This document shows positions 26,350 through 34,936 of a stretch of DNA of 64,000 nucleotides, piece after piece; position 1 is the stretch's first letter, and each line of letters opens with the position of its first letter. This stretch comes from Saccharicrinis sp963667815 (lineage in GTDB: Bacteria; Bacteroidota; Bacteroidia; Bacteroidales; Marinilabiliaceae). Location: NCBI GenBank assembly GCA_963667815.1, contig OY764021.1. The stretch is one strand, 5' to 3'. The notes under the pieces were generated by a model. The model saw nothing but the letters and a program-made list of their open reading frames with translations, was not told the DNA's origin and ran no database searches. The translations under genes and the position numbers were made by a program.

Positions 26350-27540
26350 TTATTGCGATAAAATGTCTAAAGCAATATGCGCCATTAATCCCACGGAAGT
26401 CTCTAAAGATGATTCATTTAAGTCAAATCCTGGTGTGTGTAACCCACCTGTTGGTTTATTGTTCACTTGTTTAACTCCAAAACGGTAGAAAGTACAAGGG
26501 TACTCTTGTGTATAATAGCCAAAATCTTCAGCAGTCATTCTAATGTCCATTTTATGAACATATTCCTGACCTAAATACTCGCAAGCTGACCTATGTGCTA
26601 ATTCCGTTACATACTCAGAGTTTGTTACTACAGGATAACCATCATTAATCTTAATTTCGCAGGTAGCTCCCATGCTTTCTGCAATTTCACTGGCCATTTT
26701 TCTGATGTGGGCTTTAATTTTTGCCCTCCATTCTTCATTCATGGTTCGTAAAGTACCTGCAATTTCAACTTTTTCAGGAATAATATTAGTTGCTCCATCA
26801 GCAATAACACGACCAAAAGATAGTACAGTAGGAATGTTGGCCGGAACCATACGGGCTACAATTTGCTGCAGTGAAACAATAATATTGGCAGCAATTAGTA
26901 CGTTATCGTTTAAAGTATGTGGCATAGCTGCGTGTCCGCCTTTGCCTTTTATCGTTAAATAAACTTCATCACCCGAAGCCATATACATGCCTTCTTTAAA
27001 TCCAACATGTCCTGCTTCCATATCAGGTAATACATGTTGTCCAATAATGATTTCAGGTTTAGGATTATCAAGAGCACCTTCTTCCATCATTAATTTGGCT
27101 CCACCCGGAAACTTTTCTTCTCCAGGTTGGAATATAAGTAATATGGTTCCTTCCCACTGGTCTTTTAGTTCACTGAGTATTTTTGCAGTACCCAATAACG
27201 AAGCAGAGTGTGCATCATGTCCACAAGCATGCATAACGCCGGCATTGCATGATTTAACCGAATGATCTTCACTTTCATGGATGGGTAATGCATCCATATC
27301 AGCTCTAAGCGCAATGATTTTTTTATCAGGATTTTTCCCTTCGATTTTTCCAATAATACCGGTTTTAACATATCCTGATTTGTAGGAAATGCCATATTCA
27401 TCTAGTTTGGAACAGATGTATTTTGATGTATTATATTCCTCAAATGATAATTCAGGGTTTTCATGAATATGTCGTCTTATACCAACAATTTCATCGAAGT
27501 ATTTATGAGTTAACTCTTTTATCTGATCCTTAAAATCCAT
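26350..27540 (-). CDS. M20 family metallopeptidase (N-acyl-amino-acid/IAA-conjugate amidohydrolase type)
   Basis: This 396-residue enzyme has the amidohydrolase subgroup signatures: R-R-H-I-H-E-N-P-E-L-S-F-E-E near the start, A-L-R-A-D-M-D-A-L-P with the metal-ligand Asp, M-H-A-C-G-H-D-A-H-S-A with Cys and His ligands, and F-Q-P-G-E-E with the catalytic Glu pair. M-T-A-E-D-F-G-Y-Y and G-G-L-H-T-P-G-F follow in the C-terminal part. It removes acyl or aminoacyl groups from amides; the substrate is open. The ATG at 27540 is chosen because a good promoter box lies at 27562-27569, inside the longer frame that starts at 27588. Confidence 0.93.
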   Translation of the reverse strand: MDFKDQIKELTHKYFDEIVGIRRHIHENPELSFEEYNTSKYICSKLDEYGISYKSGYVKTGIIGKIEGKNPDKKIIALRADMDALPIHESEDHSVKSCNAGVMHACGHDAHSASLLGTAKILSELKDQWEGTILLIFQPGEEKFPGGAKLMMEEGALDNPKPEIIIGQHVLPDMEAGHVGFKEGMYMASGDEVYLTIKGKGGHAAMPHTLNDNVLIAANIIVSLQQIVARMVPANIPTVLSFGRVIADGATNIIPEKVEIAGTLRTMNEEWRAKIKAHIRKMASEIAESMGATCEIKINDGYPVVTNSEYVTELAHRSACEYLGQEYVHKMDIRMTAEDFGYYTQEYPCTFYRFGVKQVNNKPTGGLHTPGFDLNESSLETSVGLMAHIALDILSQ

Positions 27541-27561
27541 ATCTACTTTTTTAATTTGTTG

Positions 27562-27569
27562 CAAAGATA
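27562..27569 (-). promoter_or_regulatory. -7 box (TATCTTTG) of the M20 amidohydrolase gene
   Basis: Exact TAnnTTTG followed by C, the common Bacteroidota form; the -33 region is weak. Transcription would start ~15 bases before the ATG at 27540. Confidence 0.5.
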
Positions 27570-27677
27570 GTTTTTTACTCTGAAGCATTGATTAATATAG
27601 TATAGCGGATTTTAGTTTATATTGAATGTGTATGCAGGATTGGTATATAGTTAATGAATTATACACAGCTTCAGTTC

Positions 27678-28682
27678 GGCATTGCGTCTCGCTATGTCGT
27701 CATTTATCCGGCTTCCAGCTGAAAGTAGTGGTACAAAGATCAATAGAATGATTTATAGTTGAAGCAATTAGTTTAGAACGGCCAGAGGCCTGATTTAAAA
27801 CATCGAAGCGAGACGCTTCTATGAGCGCACAGTATAAATTCAGAAGATAGAATTATAGCTATGTATCAGTTTTTCTCAGTTTGGCATAGCGTCTCGCTAT
27901 GTCGTTTTATACCCGGCTTCTAGCTGAAAGTAGTGGTACAAAGATCAATAGAATGATTTTTAGTTGAAGCAATTAGTTTAGAACGGCCAGAGGCCTGATT
28001 TAAAACATCGAAGCGAGACGCTTCGCTGAGCGCACAGTATAAATTCAGAAGATAGAATTATAGCTATGTATCAGTTTTACTCAGTTCGGCATGGCGTCCC
28101 GCTATGTCGTTTTATACCCGGCTTCCAGCCGAAAGTAGTGGTACAAAGATCAATAGAATGATTTTTAGTTGAAGCAATTAGTTTAGAACGGTCGGAGGCC
28201 AATTGCAAAACATCGAAGCGAGACGCTTCGCTGAGCGCAAAGTATAAATTCAGAAGATAGAATTATAGCTATGTATCAGTCTTGCTCAGTTCGGCATAGC
28301 GTCCCGCTATGTCGTTTTATACCCGGCTTCCAGCTGACTGTAGTGGTACAATGATCAAAAATATGTTTTTTTAGTTGAAGCAAGTCGTATAGAACGGTCG
28401 GAGGCCAATTGCAAAACATCGAAGCGAGACGCTTCGCTGAGCGCAAAGTATAAATTCAGAAGATAGAATTATAGCTATGTATCAGTCTTGCTCAGTTCGG
28501 CATAGCGTCCCGCTATGTCGTTTTATACCCGGCTTCCAGCCGAAAGTAGTGGTACAAAGATCAAAAATATGTTTTTTTAGTTGAAGCAATTAGTTTAAAA
28601 CGGCCAGAGGCCTGATTTAAAACAGCTAAGCGAGATGCTTCACTGAGCGTTAAGAATATAGGCTGAAGGGCCAGAAGGCCTA
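27678..28682. repeat. Array 1: five tandem ~205-bp units, each an inverted pair of double-hairpin modules
   Basis: Units begin at 27678, 27883, 28088, 28293 and 28499 (spacing 205, 205, 205, 206); the last one decays towards 28682. Each unit has four hairpins with 3-base loops: CATAGCG-TCY-CGCTATG; CGGCT-TCY-AGCYG; GGCC-AGA-GGCC (GGTC-GGA-GGCC in units 3 and 4); and CGAAGCG-AGA-CGCTTCG. The second pair is the reverse complement of the first, linker included (TTTTA against TAAAA), so the unit is an inverted repeat of a ~45-bp module with a ~50-bp centre. A spacer of ~60 bp separates units. No open frame of interest, no transposase and no cas-like gene is present. Confidence 0.93.
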
Positions 28683-28925
28683 TAACATTACAATAAGGAG
28701 GCAACGGCACTTGATTTTGTCATCAGGTATACATTCAAATATTCAACTAAAACGTATTTTACGTCGATTATTCACTCTCTCATAATGACAAAAATCATCT
28801 TGAAAAGAAGTAGCTGTCATTTTTATAATATTCTTATTATCTTACCTTTAAAGCCATCCTGAAAAGGTGTGTCAGGGTTGCTGAAATAATGTGTAACTCT
28901 CATATTTTTAAATAAATAATTAATA
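28683..28925 (+). other. Leader region of gcvP
   Basis: No gene. A TACCTTTA at 28843-28850 resembles a -7 box. AATGACA/TGTCATT at ~28785-28819 forms a wide 7-bp inverted repeat. I see no recognisable glycine riboswitch core. Array 1 ends at its left side. Confidence 0.4.
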
Positions 28926-30047
28926 ATGGCTACAGATAAGTTTGTTGCAAGGCATATTGGGCCTCGCGATTATGAGATTGAAGAGATGCTTAAGACCATT
29001 GGTGTAGAATCGATGGAACAATTGATTGATGAAACAGTGCCTGAAAGCATCAGATTGAAGGAACCTTTGCGTTTGGCAAAAGGGTTAACAGAGCGACAGT
29101 ATTTCAGAAAAATATTGGATATAGCCTCAAAAAATAAAGTGTACAACACTTATATAGGAATGGGGTATTACGATACCATTACGCCTGCAGTGATTCACAG
29201 AAATGTTCTTGAAAATCCGGTTTGGTATACCTCTTATACGCCTTATCAGGCAGAAATTTCACAGGGAAGATTAGAAGCTTTATTGAATTTCCAGACTGTA
29301 ATTTGTGAGTTAACAGGAATGGAAATTGCCAATGCATCATTATTAGATGAAGCAACAGCCGCTGCAGAAGCAATGGTAATGATGTTCAATTCGCGACCTA
29401 GAGCTATGGTAAAAGCGAATGCTAACATCATGTTTGTGGATGAAAAAATATGGCCTCAAACAAGAGCTGTATTAGAAACAAGAGCGAATCCTCTTGGTAT
29501 AGAATTGCAATTTGGTGATTGGAAAACATGTACTCCATCAGAAATGCATTTTGGTGCTATGGTTCAATATCCAAACTCAGATGGAAGTGTTGAGGATTAT
29601 ACTGAGTTTGTAAAAAAAGCACATGAAACAGATTGTAAAGTTGCTGTAGGTGCTGATCTATTAAGTTTATCCATGTTAGTTCCTCCGGGAGAATGGGATG
29701 CTGATATTGTTTTTGGTTCATCGCAACGATTTGGCGTTCCAATGGGATATGGTGGTCCTTATGCAGCATATTTTGCAGCTCGAGAAGAGGGGAAAAGACA
29801 TATGCCGGGACGTATCATCGGAATTACTAAAGATGCCAACGGAAACAGAGCATTAAGAATGGCTTTGCAAACTCGTGAGCAACATATTAAACGCGAAAGA
29901 GCCACTTCAAATATTTGTACAGCTCAGGCTTTATTAGCTACTATGGCTGGTTTTTATGCGGTATATCATGGAGCTGAAGGTATCAGAAGAATTGCCGGTC
30001 AAATACATAATATAGCCTCATTATTAACAGAAGAAATAGAGAGTTAG
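28926..30047 (+). CDS. gcvP: Glycine dehydrogenase (P-protein) N-terminal part, cut by a frameshift
   Basis: These 373 residues match the N-terminal domain of the glycine-cleavage P-protein: F-V-A-R-H-I-G-P-R-D at the start, Y-I-G-M-G-Y-Y-D-T-I-T-P (~77-88), N-P-V-W-Y-T-S-Y-T-P-Y-Q-A-E (~97-110) and A-L-Q-T-R-E-Q-H-I-K-R-E (~318-329). The frame ends at a TAG directly after S-L-L-T-E-E-I-E-S. In single-chain P-proteins the sequence would continue L-G-Y-K-Q; exactly that reads on in another frame. P-protein decarboxylates glycine with PLP and passes the methylamine to the H-protein lipoyl arm. No gcvT or gcvH is adjacent. Both fragments are otherwise well conserved, so the break is recent or a sequence error. 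Confidence 0.9.
   Translation: MATDKFVARHIGPRDYEIEEMLKTIGVESMEQLIDETVPESIRLKEPLRLAKGLTERQYFRKILDIASKNKVYNTYIGMGYYDTITPAVIHRNVLENPVWYTSYTPYQAEISQGRLEALLNFQTVICELTGMEIANASLLDEATAAAEAMVMMFNSRPRAMVKANANIMFVDEKIWPQTRAVLETRANPLGIELQFGDWKTCTPSEMHFGAMVQYPNSDGSVEDYTEFVKKAHETDCKVAVGADLLSLSMLVPPGEWDADIVFGSSQRFGVPMGYGGPYAAYFAAREEGKRHMPGRIIGITKDANGNRALRMALQTREQHIKRERATSNICTAQALLATMAGFYAVYHGAEGIRRIAGQIHNIASLLTEEIES
30036..30047 (+). other. Frameshift site in gcvP
   Basis: The sequence ATAGAGAGTTAGG reads I-E-S-stop in the upstream frame. The downstream frame reads L-G-Y-K-Q-L-N-K-N-Y-F-D-T-I-R-F-S up to the ATG at 30095. One lost A (GAGAAGTTA to GAGAGTTA, restoring I-E-K-L-G-Y) or a duplicated AG would explain it. 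A repaired gene would encode ~957-958 residues, normal for a P-protein. Confidence 0.85.
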
Positions 30048-30094
30048 GATACAAGCAGTTAAATAAAAACTACTTTGATACCATACGTTTTTCT

Positions 30095-31801
30095 ATGGCT
30101 AAACATGCCTCTGTTGAATTAATTGAAAAGTATTCTCTTGAGTTGGAGATGAACTTCCGTTATTTTGAAAATGGAGATGTAGGTATTAGCATTGATGAAA
30201 CTACCAACTTAGAAGATGTTAACTGGATTGTAGAAGTATTTGCTCGTGCTGCATGTAGCGAAGTACCAACCATTCTTGATATCGATGAAGTTTGTACTAT
30301 TGATGAGGCTTATTTAAGAAAATCAGAATATTTACAGCAGGAAGTATTTAAGCTTTACCGTTCCGAAACAGAGATGGTTCGTTACATCAAGAAATTGGAG
30401 CGTAGAGATATTTCGTTAACGCATTCTATGATTTCGTTAGGGTCATGTACCATGAAATTAAATGCAGCAACAGAAATGTTACCATTAAGCTGGATTGAGT
30501 TCGGAGGAATTCATCCATTTGTTCCAGTTGATCAGGCTGCTGGTTATCATTTACTTTTTGCTGAATTAAAAAGAGACTTGGCTGAAATTACCGGATTTGC
30601 TGATGTGAGTTTACAACCTAACTCAGGTGCTGCAGGTGAGTATGCAGGACTAATGGTGATTAGAGCTTATCATCAAAGTAGAGGAGAGGATCAGCGTAAT
30701 GTGGCGATTATTCCTTCTTCTGCACACGGAACTAACCCGGCAAGTGCTGTAATGGCAGGTATGAAAGTTGTGGTTGTTAAATGTGATGAGCGAGGTAATA
30801 TTGATGTAGCTGACCTAAAAGAAAAAGCTGAGAAACATAAGGATACATTATCATGCTTGATGATTACTTATCCTTCAACTCATGGAGTATTTGAAGCTTC
30901 GGTAGTTGAAATCTGTAAGATTGTTCATGATAATGGTGGTCAGGTTTATATGGATGGAGCCAATATGAATGCTCAGGTAGGATTAACAAATCCTGGGTTA
31001 ATTGGTGCTGATGTATGCCACTTGAACCTACATAAAACATTTGCTATTCCTCACGGTGGTGGTGGTCCTGGTGTTGGACCAATTGGTGTAGCTGAGCACT
31101 TGGTTGACTTTTTACCAACTCACCCGGTAGTTCAGAATGGTCGTAGAGGTATTTCAGCAGTAGCTGCAGCTCCTTGGGGAAGTGCCAGTGTGATGCCAAT
31201 TACCTACGGGTACATTAAAATGTTAGGTAGTGATGGATTAAAGAAATCAACGGAAATAGCTATTCTAAATGCTAACTATCTGGCTCATCACTTAAAAGAA
31301 GAGTACGGAGTTTTATATACCGGTGAAAAAGGCAGAGTAGCACATGAAATGATTTTAGAATGTCGTCATTTTAAAACAAGTGCAGGAATTACTGAATTGG
31401 ATATTGCCAAAAGATTGATGGATTATGGTTTCCATGCGCCAACATTATCTTTCCCTGTTCACGGAACTTTAATGGTTGAGCCAACAGAAAGTGAATCTAA
31501 ACAAGAGTTAGATCGTTTTGTGGAAGTAATGAAATCTATCTATACAGAAATAAAAGAAGTTGAATCAGGTGAAGCTGATAAAACAAATAATGTATTAAAA
31601 AATGCGCCACACCCGGATTACAAAGTAGTTTGTGATGACTGGACTCATCCATACGGACGAGAAAAGGCTGCATTCCCATTAGATTGGATTAAAGAAAATA
31701 AATTTTGGCTTACCGTGGCTCGTGTAGATGATGCCTTTGGTGATCGAAATTTAATGTGTACTTGTGGTTCTCCTGAAGAATACGAGTTACTTAGTAAATA
31801 A
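30095..31801 (+). CDS. gcvP: Glycine dehydrogenase (P-protein) C-terminal part, downstream of the frameshift
   Basis: These 568 residues hold the rest of the P-protein, including the PLP-binding lysine in H-L-N-L-H-K-T-F-A-I-P-H-G-G-G-G-P-G, plus M-I-S-L-G-S-C-T-M-K-L-N-A, Q-P-N-S-G-A-A-G-E-Y-A-G and P-S-S-A-H-G-T-N-P-A-S-A. The open frame reaches upstream of the ATG at 30095 into the N-terminal fragment without a stop, and the 47 bases between have no ribosome-binding site. The break is after residue 373, not near residue ~450 where true two-subunit GcvPA/GcvPB enzymes divide. So this is one gene broken in two rather than a natural pair. If real, glycine cleavage would be lost unless a second copy exists. 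Confidence 0.9.
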   Translation: MAKHASVELIEKYSLELEMNFRYFENGDVGISIDETTNLEDVNWIVEVFARAACSEVPTILDIDEVCTIDEAYLRKSEYLQQEVFKLYRSETEMVRYIKKLERRDISLTHSMISLGSCTMKLNAATEMLPLSWIEFGGIHPFVPVDQAAGYHLLFAELKRDLAEITGFADVSLQPNSGAAGEYAGLMVIRAYHQSRGEDQRNVAIIPSSAHGTNPASAVMAGMKVVVVKCDERGNIDVADLKEKAEKHKDTLSCLMITYPSTHGVFEASVVEICKIVHDNGGQVYMDGANMNAQVGLTNPGLIGADVCHLNLHKTFAIPHGGGGPGVGPIGVAEHLVDFLPTHPVVQNGRRGISAVAAAPWGSASVMPITYGYIKMLGSDGLKKSTEIAILNANYLAHHLKEEYGVLYTGEKGRVAHEMILECRHFKTSAGITELDIAKRLMDYGFHAPTLSFPVHGTLMVEPTESESKQELDRFVEVMKSIYTEIKEVESGEADKTNNVLKNAPHPDYKVVCDDWTHPYGREKAAFPLDWIKENKFWLTVARVDDAFGDRNLMCTCGSPEEYELLSK

Positions 31802-31816
31802 AAATTGAGGTTTGAA

Positions 31817-31850
31817 AAGATGCCGTTCTAGTTTAGAGCGGCATTTTTTT
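31817..31850 (+). terminator. Terminator after gcvP
   Basis: ATGCCGTTCT pairs with AGAGCGGCAT (one G-T pair) around AGTTT and is followed by seven T, 16 bases after the gcvP stop. Confidence 0.88.
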
Positions 31851-32127
31851 ATGTCTTAAATCCTGATGCCTGTTATAAGAAGTAGTCGGGATGTCTTTGG
31901 GACAGGTAGGATAGAAACACAGATATAATTCATTTAAAAGTCACATAAAAGCCATACCAAACTCATTGATTAATGAGTTTGGTATGGCTTTTATATGTTT
32001 AACTTATGTCGTAAATATGGATTTGTATCATTGCTGTTACCTACTTGTTACAAGGCAAGTGCATTGTTGTATTGTAAACAGTTAATTTATGTATTGAAAG
32101 TAGTTGACAGAACAATCTCTCTTAAAG
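31851..32127. other. Intergenic region between gcvP and repeat array 2
   Basis: No plausible gene. It holds the long perfect hairpin at 31945-31994 (listed separately); the rest is AT-rich and featureless to me. Confidence 0.5.
31945..31994. repeat. 23-bp perfect inverted repeat with 4-base loop
   Basis: Positions 31945-31967 are exactly complementary to 31972-31994, with GATT between. The stem outer ends are ATAAAAGCC and GGCTTTTAT, so it could act as a bidirectional terminator, but a separate terminator already follows gcvP. Confidence 0.9.
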
Positions 32128-32137
32128 AATGGTGTTC

Positions 32138-32770
32138 GATATAGCGTCCCGATATGTCGTTTTAATGTTGGTCTTCAGTTGATTATAGATGGATAAATAT
32201 CAATAATGCGGTATTGTTAGTTGTTACAGGTAGATTTAAACGGCCTTAGGCCAGTTTTAAAACATCGAAGCGAGACGTTTCGCTGAAAGCAAGATCAACA
32301 GACTGCTATCCGGATTAAATATTGGTGTGTTCATTAAAAATGTATCTGCTCCGCATCGTTCGGCATAGCGTCCCGCTATGTCGTTTTAATATAGGCTTCC
32401 AGTCGATTATAGTTGGATGAATATCAGTAATGTGTTATTGTTAGTTGTTGTGAGTAGATTTAAACGGCCAGAGTCCGGTTTTAGAACAACGAAGCGAGAC
32501 GCTTCGATGAACGTAAAAATGAATAGACTGCTATCCTGATAAAATATTGGTGTGTTCATTCAAATATGTATCTGCTCCGCATCGTTCGGCATAGCGTCCC
32601 GCTATGTCGTTTTAATATAGGCTTCCAGTCGATTATAGTTGGATGAATATCAGTAATGTGCTTTTGTTAGTTGTTATAGACAGATTTAAATGTCCAGAAG
32701 TAGGTTTTAAAACATCGAAGCGAGACGCATCGCAGAACTTGAACAACGAAGCGAAATGCTTTACTGAATT
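32138..32770. repeat. Array 2: three tandem ~225-bp units of the same double-hairpin family
   Basis: Units start near 32138, 32362 and 32588 (spacing ~224 and 226). They carry the same module pair as array 1, including CATAGCG-TCC-CGCTATG in units 2 and 3 and CGAAGCG-AGA-CGCTTCG in unit 2, but with other spacers (TTGGTGTGTTCATT, TATCTGCTCCGCATC). Unit 1 has GGCC-TTA-GGCC and a G-T pair in the last hairpin; unit 3 is decaying and is followed by a degenerate extra copy near 32740-32765. The orientation is the same as in array 1, on the other side of gcvP. Confidence 0.9.
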
Positions 32771-32807
32771 CAAAACGATATTGGTTATTAAATGAATGCG
32801 TAAGCAT

Positions 32808-32838
32808 AAAAAAAGCCGCACTAAAAAAATGCGGCTTT
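32808..32838 (-). terminator. Terminator after ddl
   Basis: AAAGCCGCA and TGCGGCTTT form a 9-bp stem; read on the minus strand it ends in a T-run. It lies 27 bases after the ddl stop. Confidence 0.88.
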
Positions 32839-32864
32839 GAGTTATTGTTTTTATAATTTATGCT

Positions 32865-33851
32865 TTAGTTGGCTCTGTTAATTGAGTCTTCGATAATATC
32901 GGTAAATACTTCTTTTATATCTAAACCAGCAGCATTGATTTGCTGGGGTATAAAACTTGTTGGAGTCATACCTGGAGTGGTATTCACTTCCAGTAAAAAT
33001 ATTTTATTATCACTCAACATATAATCTACTCGTGCAATACCTTTACAACCTAAGATATCATAAATCAATGAAGTGATCTTTTGAATTCTCTCTGTGGTTT
33101 CCTGTGGTAAGCGGGCAGGAGTAATTTCCTGAGCTTTTTCGGCATTATATTTGGCTTCAAAATCGAAGAACTCATTAGTAGGGATGACTTCTGTAATCGG
33201 GAATACACATTCCTTTTCAGGAGTTTTATATAATCCGCACGTAAATTCATGTCCGCTAATAAACGACTCAATAATAACTTCGTTACTTTCTTCAAATGCT
33301 TTTAGAATGGCAGGTTCAATTTCTTCAACCGTTTTTACTTTGCTGATACCAAAACTTGAACCTCCGGCATTGGGTTTAATAAATAAGGGTAATCCTAATT
33401 TATCCGCAATGTTTTCGCCGGCATATTCAGTTCCTTTTCTGATAAGCAAAGAGTCTGCAACAGAAACGCCAAATCCTTTAAGGTATGTGTTGCAGGCAAA
33501 CTTATTAAAGGTTAATGAAGCTGCTAAAACGCCACAAGTAGAATAAGGAATTTTCAACATATCAAAATACCCTTGAAGTCTTCCATCTTCACCCGGAGTT
33601 CCGTGGATTGTTATGTAAGCACAGTCAAATAAAACTTTTTTACCATCCTTAGTAAACGAAAAATCATTCTTGTCAATTGGATATTCACAACCATCAGATT
33701 CTGCTACCCATTTTTCAAGCGTAATTAATACTGCAACGGTGTTGTATTTTGAACTGTCAATAAAAGAAAGTACACCTTGTGCACTTTTTCGTGAAACAAC
33801 AATTTCAGAGGAATCACCTCCGTAAACTACTGCAATATTTTTCTTATCCAT
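32865..33851 (-). CDS. ddl: D-alanine--D-alanine ligase
   Basis: This 328-residue ATP-grasp enzyme joins two D-Ala for peptidoglycan. It starts with N-I-A-V-V-Y-G-G-D-S-S-E, then has I-H-G-T-P-G-E-D-G-R-L-Q-G (~80-92), the ATP-grasp loop F-I-K-P-N-A-G-G-S-S-F-G (~157-168), and metal-binding ends R-V-D-Y-M-L and L-L-E-V-N-T-T-P-G-M-T. It is downstream of the rluD-type gene (11-base gap) and the PASTA gene in one minus-strand operon. It fits functionally with the MurF-Alr fusion encoded near 51-54 kb, which makes D-Ala and uses the D-Ala-D-Ala product. Confidence 0.97.
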   Translation of the reverse strand: MDKKNIAVVYGGDSSEIVVSRKSAQGVLSFIDSSKYNTVAVLITLEKWVAESDGCEYPIDKNDFSFTKDGKKVLFDCAYITIHGTPGEDGRLQGYFDMLKIPYSTCGVLAASLTFNKFACNTYLKGFGVSVADSLLIRKGTEYAGENIADKLGLPLFIKPNAGGSSFGISKVKTVEEIEPAILKAFEESNEVIIESFISGHEFTCGLYKTPEKECVFPITEVIPTNEFFDFEAKYNAEKAQEITPARLPQETTERIQKITSLIYDILGCKGIARVDYMLSDNKIFLLEVNTTPGMTPTSFIPQQINAAGLDIKEVFTDIIEDSINRAN

Positions 33852-33862
33852 TGATTGATATT

Positions 33863-34924
33863 TTATTCTTCAATATCTCTGTTTGATACATATACTCTCC
33901 ACTTTTCAATACATTGCATCATATCATCAGGAATTTCTGTATTAAAACTCATTTTTTCACCAGTGTGAGGATGAATAAATCCTAATGATTTGGCATGTAA
34001 AGCTTGACGTGGTAATACTTTAAAGCAGTTTTGAACAAACTGTTTGTATTTTGAAAATGTTGTACCTTTTAAAATCTCGTTTCCACCATATCTTTCGTCA
34101 TTAAAAAGAGTATGGCCAATATATTTCATATGTGCCCTGATTTGGTGGGTTCTTCCTGTTTCTAGCACACATTGAACAAGAGTAGTGTAACCAAATCTTT
34201 CTAAAACTTTATAGTGCGTTACGGCATGTTTACCTATATCTCCGTCGGGATAAACTGTCATTTGCATTCTGTTTTTCAGACTGCGACCAATATGACCGGT
34301 TACAGTTCCTTCTTCGTCTTCAATATTTCCCCAAACAAGAGCAACGTAACTTCTTTCTGTAGTTTTTTCAAAAAACTGACGTGCTAAATGGTTTTTTGCT
34401 TGCTCAGTTTTAGCAATTACCAATAAACCAGATGTGTCTTTGTCAATTCTGTGCACTAATCCCGGGCGAGGGTCATCAGAATTAAAAAGAGGAATATCTT
34501 TTAGGTGCCATGCTAATGCATTAACAAGGGTACCTGTGTAATTTCCGTGTCCCGGATGCACTACCAGTCCTGGGTTTTTATTTACCACTAACAGATGATC
34601 ATCTTCGTAGTGAATATCCAATGGTATATCTTCAGGAATTATCTGAAGCTCGCGCCTTGGGTATTCCATAACGATAGATATAACATCATTAGGCTTAACC
34701 TTATAGTTTGGTTTAACAGAAACTTCATTTACCCGAATGTTTCCTGCTGCTGCTGCATCCTGAATTTTGCTACGAGAAGCATTTTCTAATCTGTTGACTA
34801 AAAACTTATCAATTCTGATTTGCTTTTGTCCTGGATCAGTTACAAAACGATAATGCTCAAACATTTCATTTTGCTCATCCTCAATATCGTTTAGCTCTTC
34901 TTGTTTGTCGTTCTCCTCAATCAT
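33863..34924 (-). CDS. rluD: RluA/RluD-family pseudouridine synthase
   Basis: This 353-residue protein has an acidic N-terminal tail, an S4 RNA-binding domain (~32-90, Q-I-R-I-D-K-F-L-V-N-R-L and S-R-S-K-I-Q-D-A-A-A-A-G-N-I-R-V-N) and the catalytic domain with H-R-I-D-K-D-T-S-G-L-L (~159-169), whose Asp is the catalytic residue. D-D-H-L-L-V-V-N-K-N-P-G-L-V-V-H-P is the usual start of this domain. The S4-containing form fits RluD, which modifies 23S rRNA helix 69, but RluC-like specificity cannot be excluded. It lies between the PASTA gene and ddl. Confidence 0.92.
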   Translation of the reverse strand: MIEENDKQEELNDIEDEQNEMFEHYRFVTDPGQKQIRIDKFLVNRLENASRSKIQDAAAAGNIRVNEVSVKPNYKVKPNDVISIVMEYPRRELQIIPEDIPLDIHYEDDHLLVVNKNPGLVVHPGHGNYTGTLVNALAWHLKDIPLFNSDDPRPGLVHRIDKDTSGLLVIAKTEQAKNHLARQFFEKTTERSYVALVWGNIEDEEGTVTGHIGRSLKNRMQMTVYPDGDIGKHAVTHYKVLERFGYTTLVQCVLETGRTHQIRAHMKYIGHTLFNDERYGGNEILKGTTFSKYKQFVQNCFKVLPRQALHAKSLGFIHPHTGEKMSFNTEIPDDMMQCIEKWRVYVSNRDIEE

Positions 34925-34936
34925 TGCTTATGCTTC

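Noticed and set aside
27678..28682. CRISPR array
   Set aside because: The unit is ~205 bp and repeats wholly, with variable positions inside; there is no short constant repeat with unique ~30-bp spacers and no cas gene.
28683..28925. Glycine riboswitch upstream of gcvP
   Set aside because: No tandem aptamer core or typical conserved GG-rich segments are visible; the region is short and AT-rich.
28926..31801. Natural two-subunit glycine dehydrogenase (GcvPA/GcvPB)
   Set aside because: The split is at residue ~373 rather than ~450, the downstream frame stays open through the gap, and no ribosome-binding site precedes the ATG at 30095.
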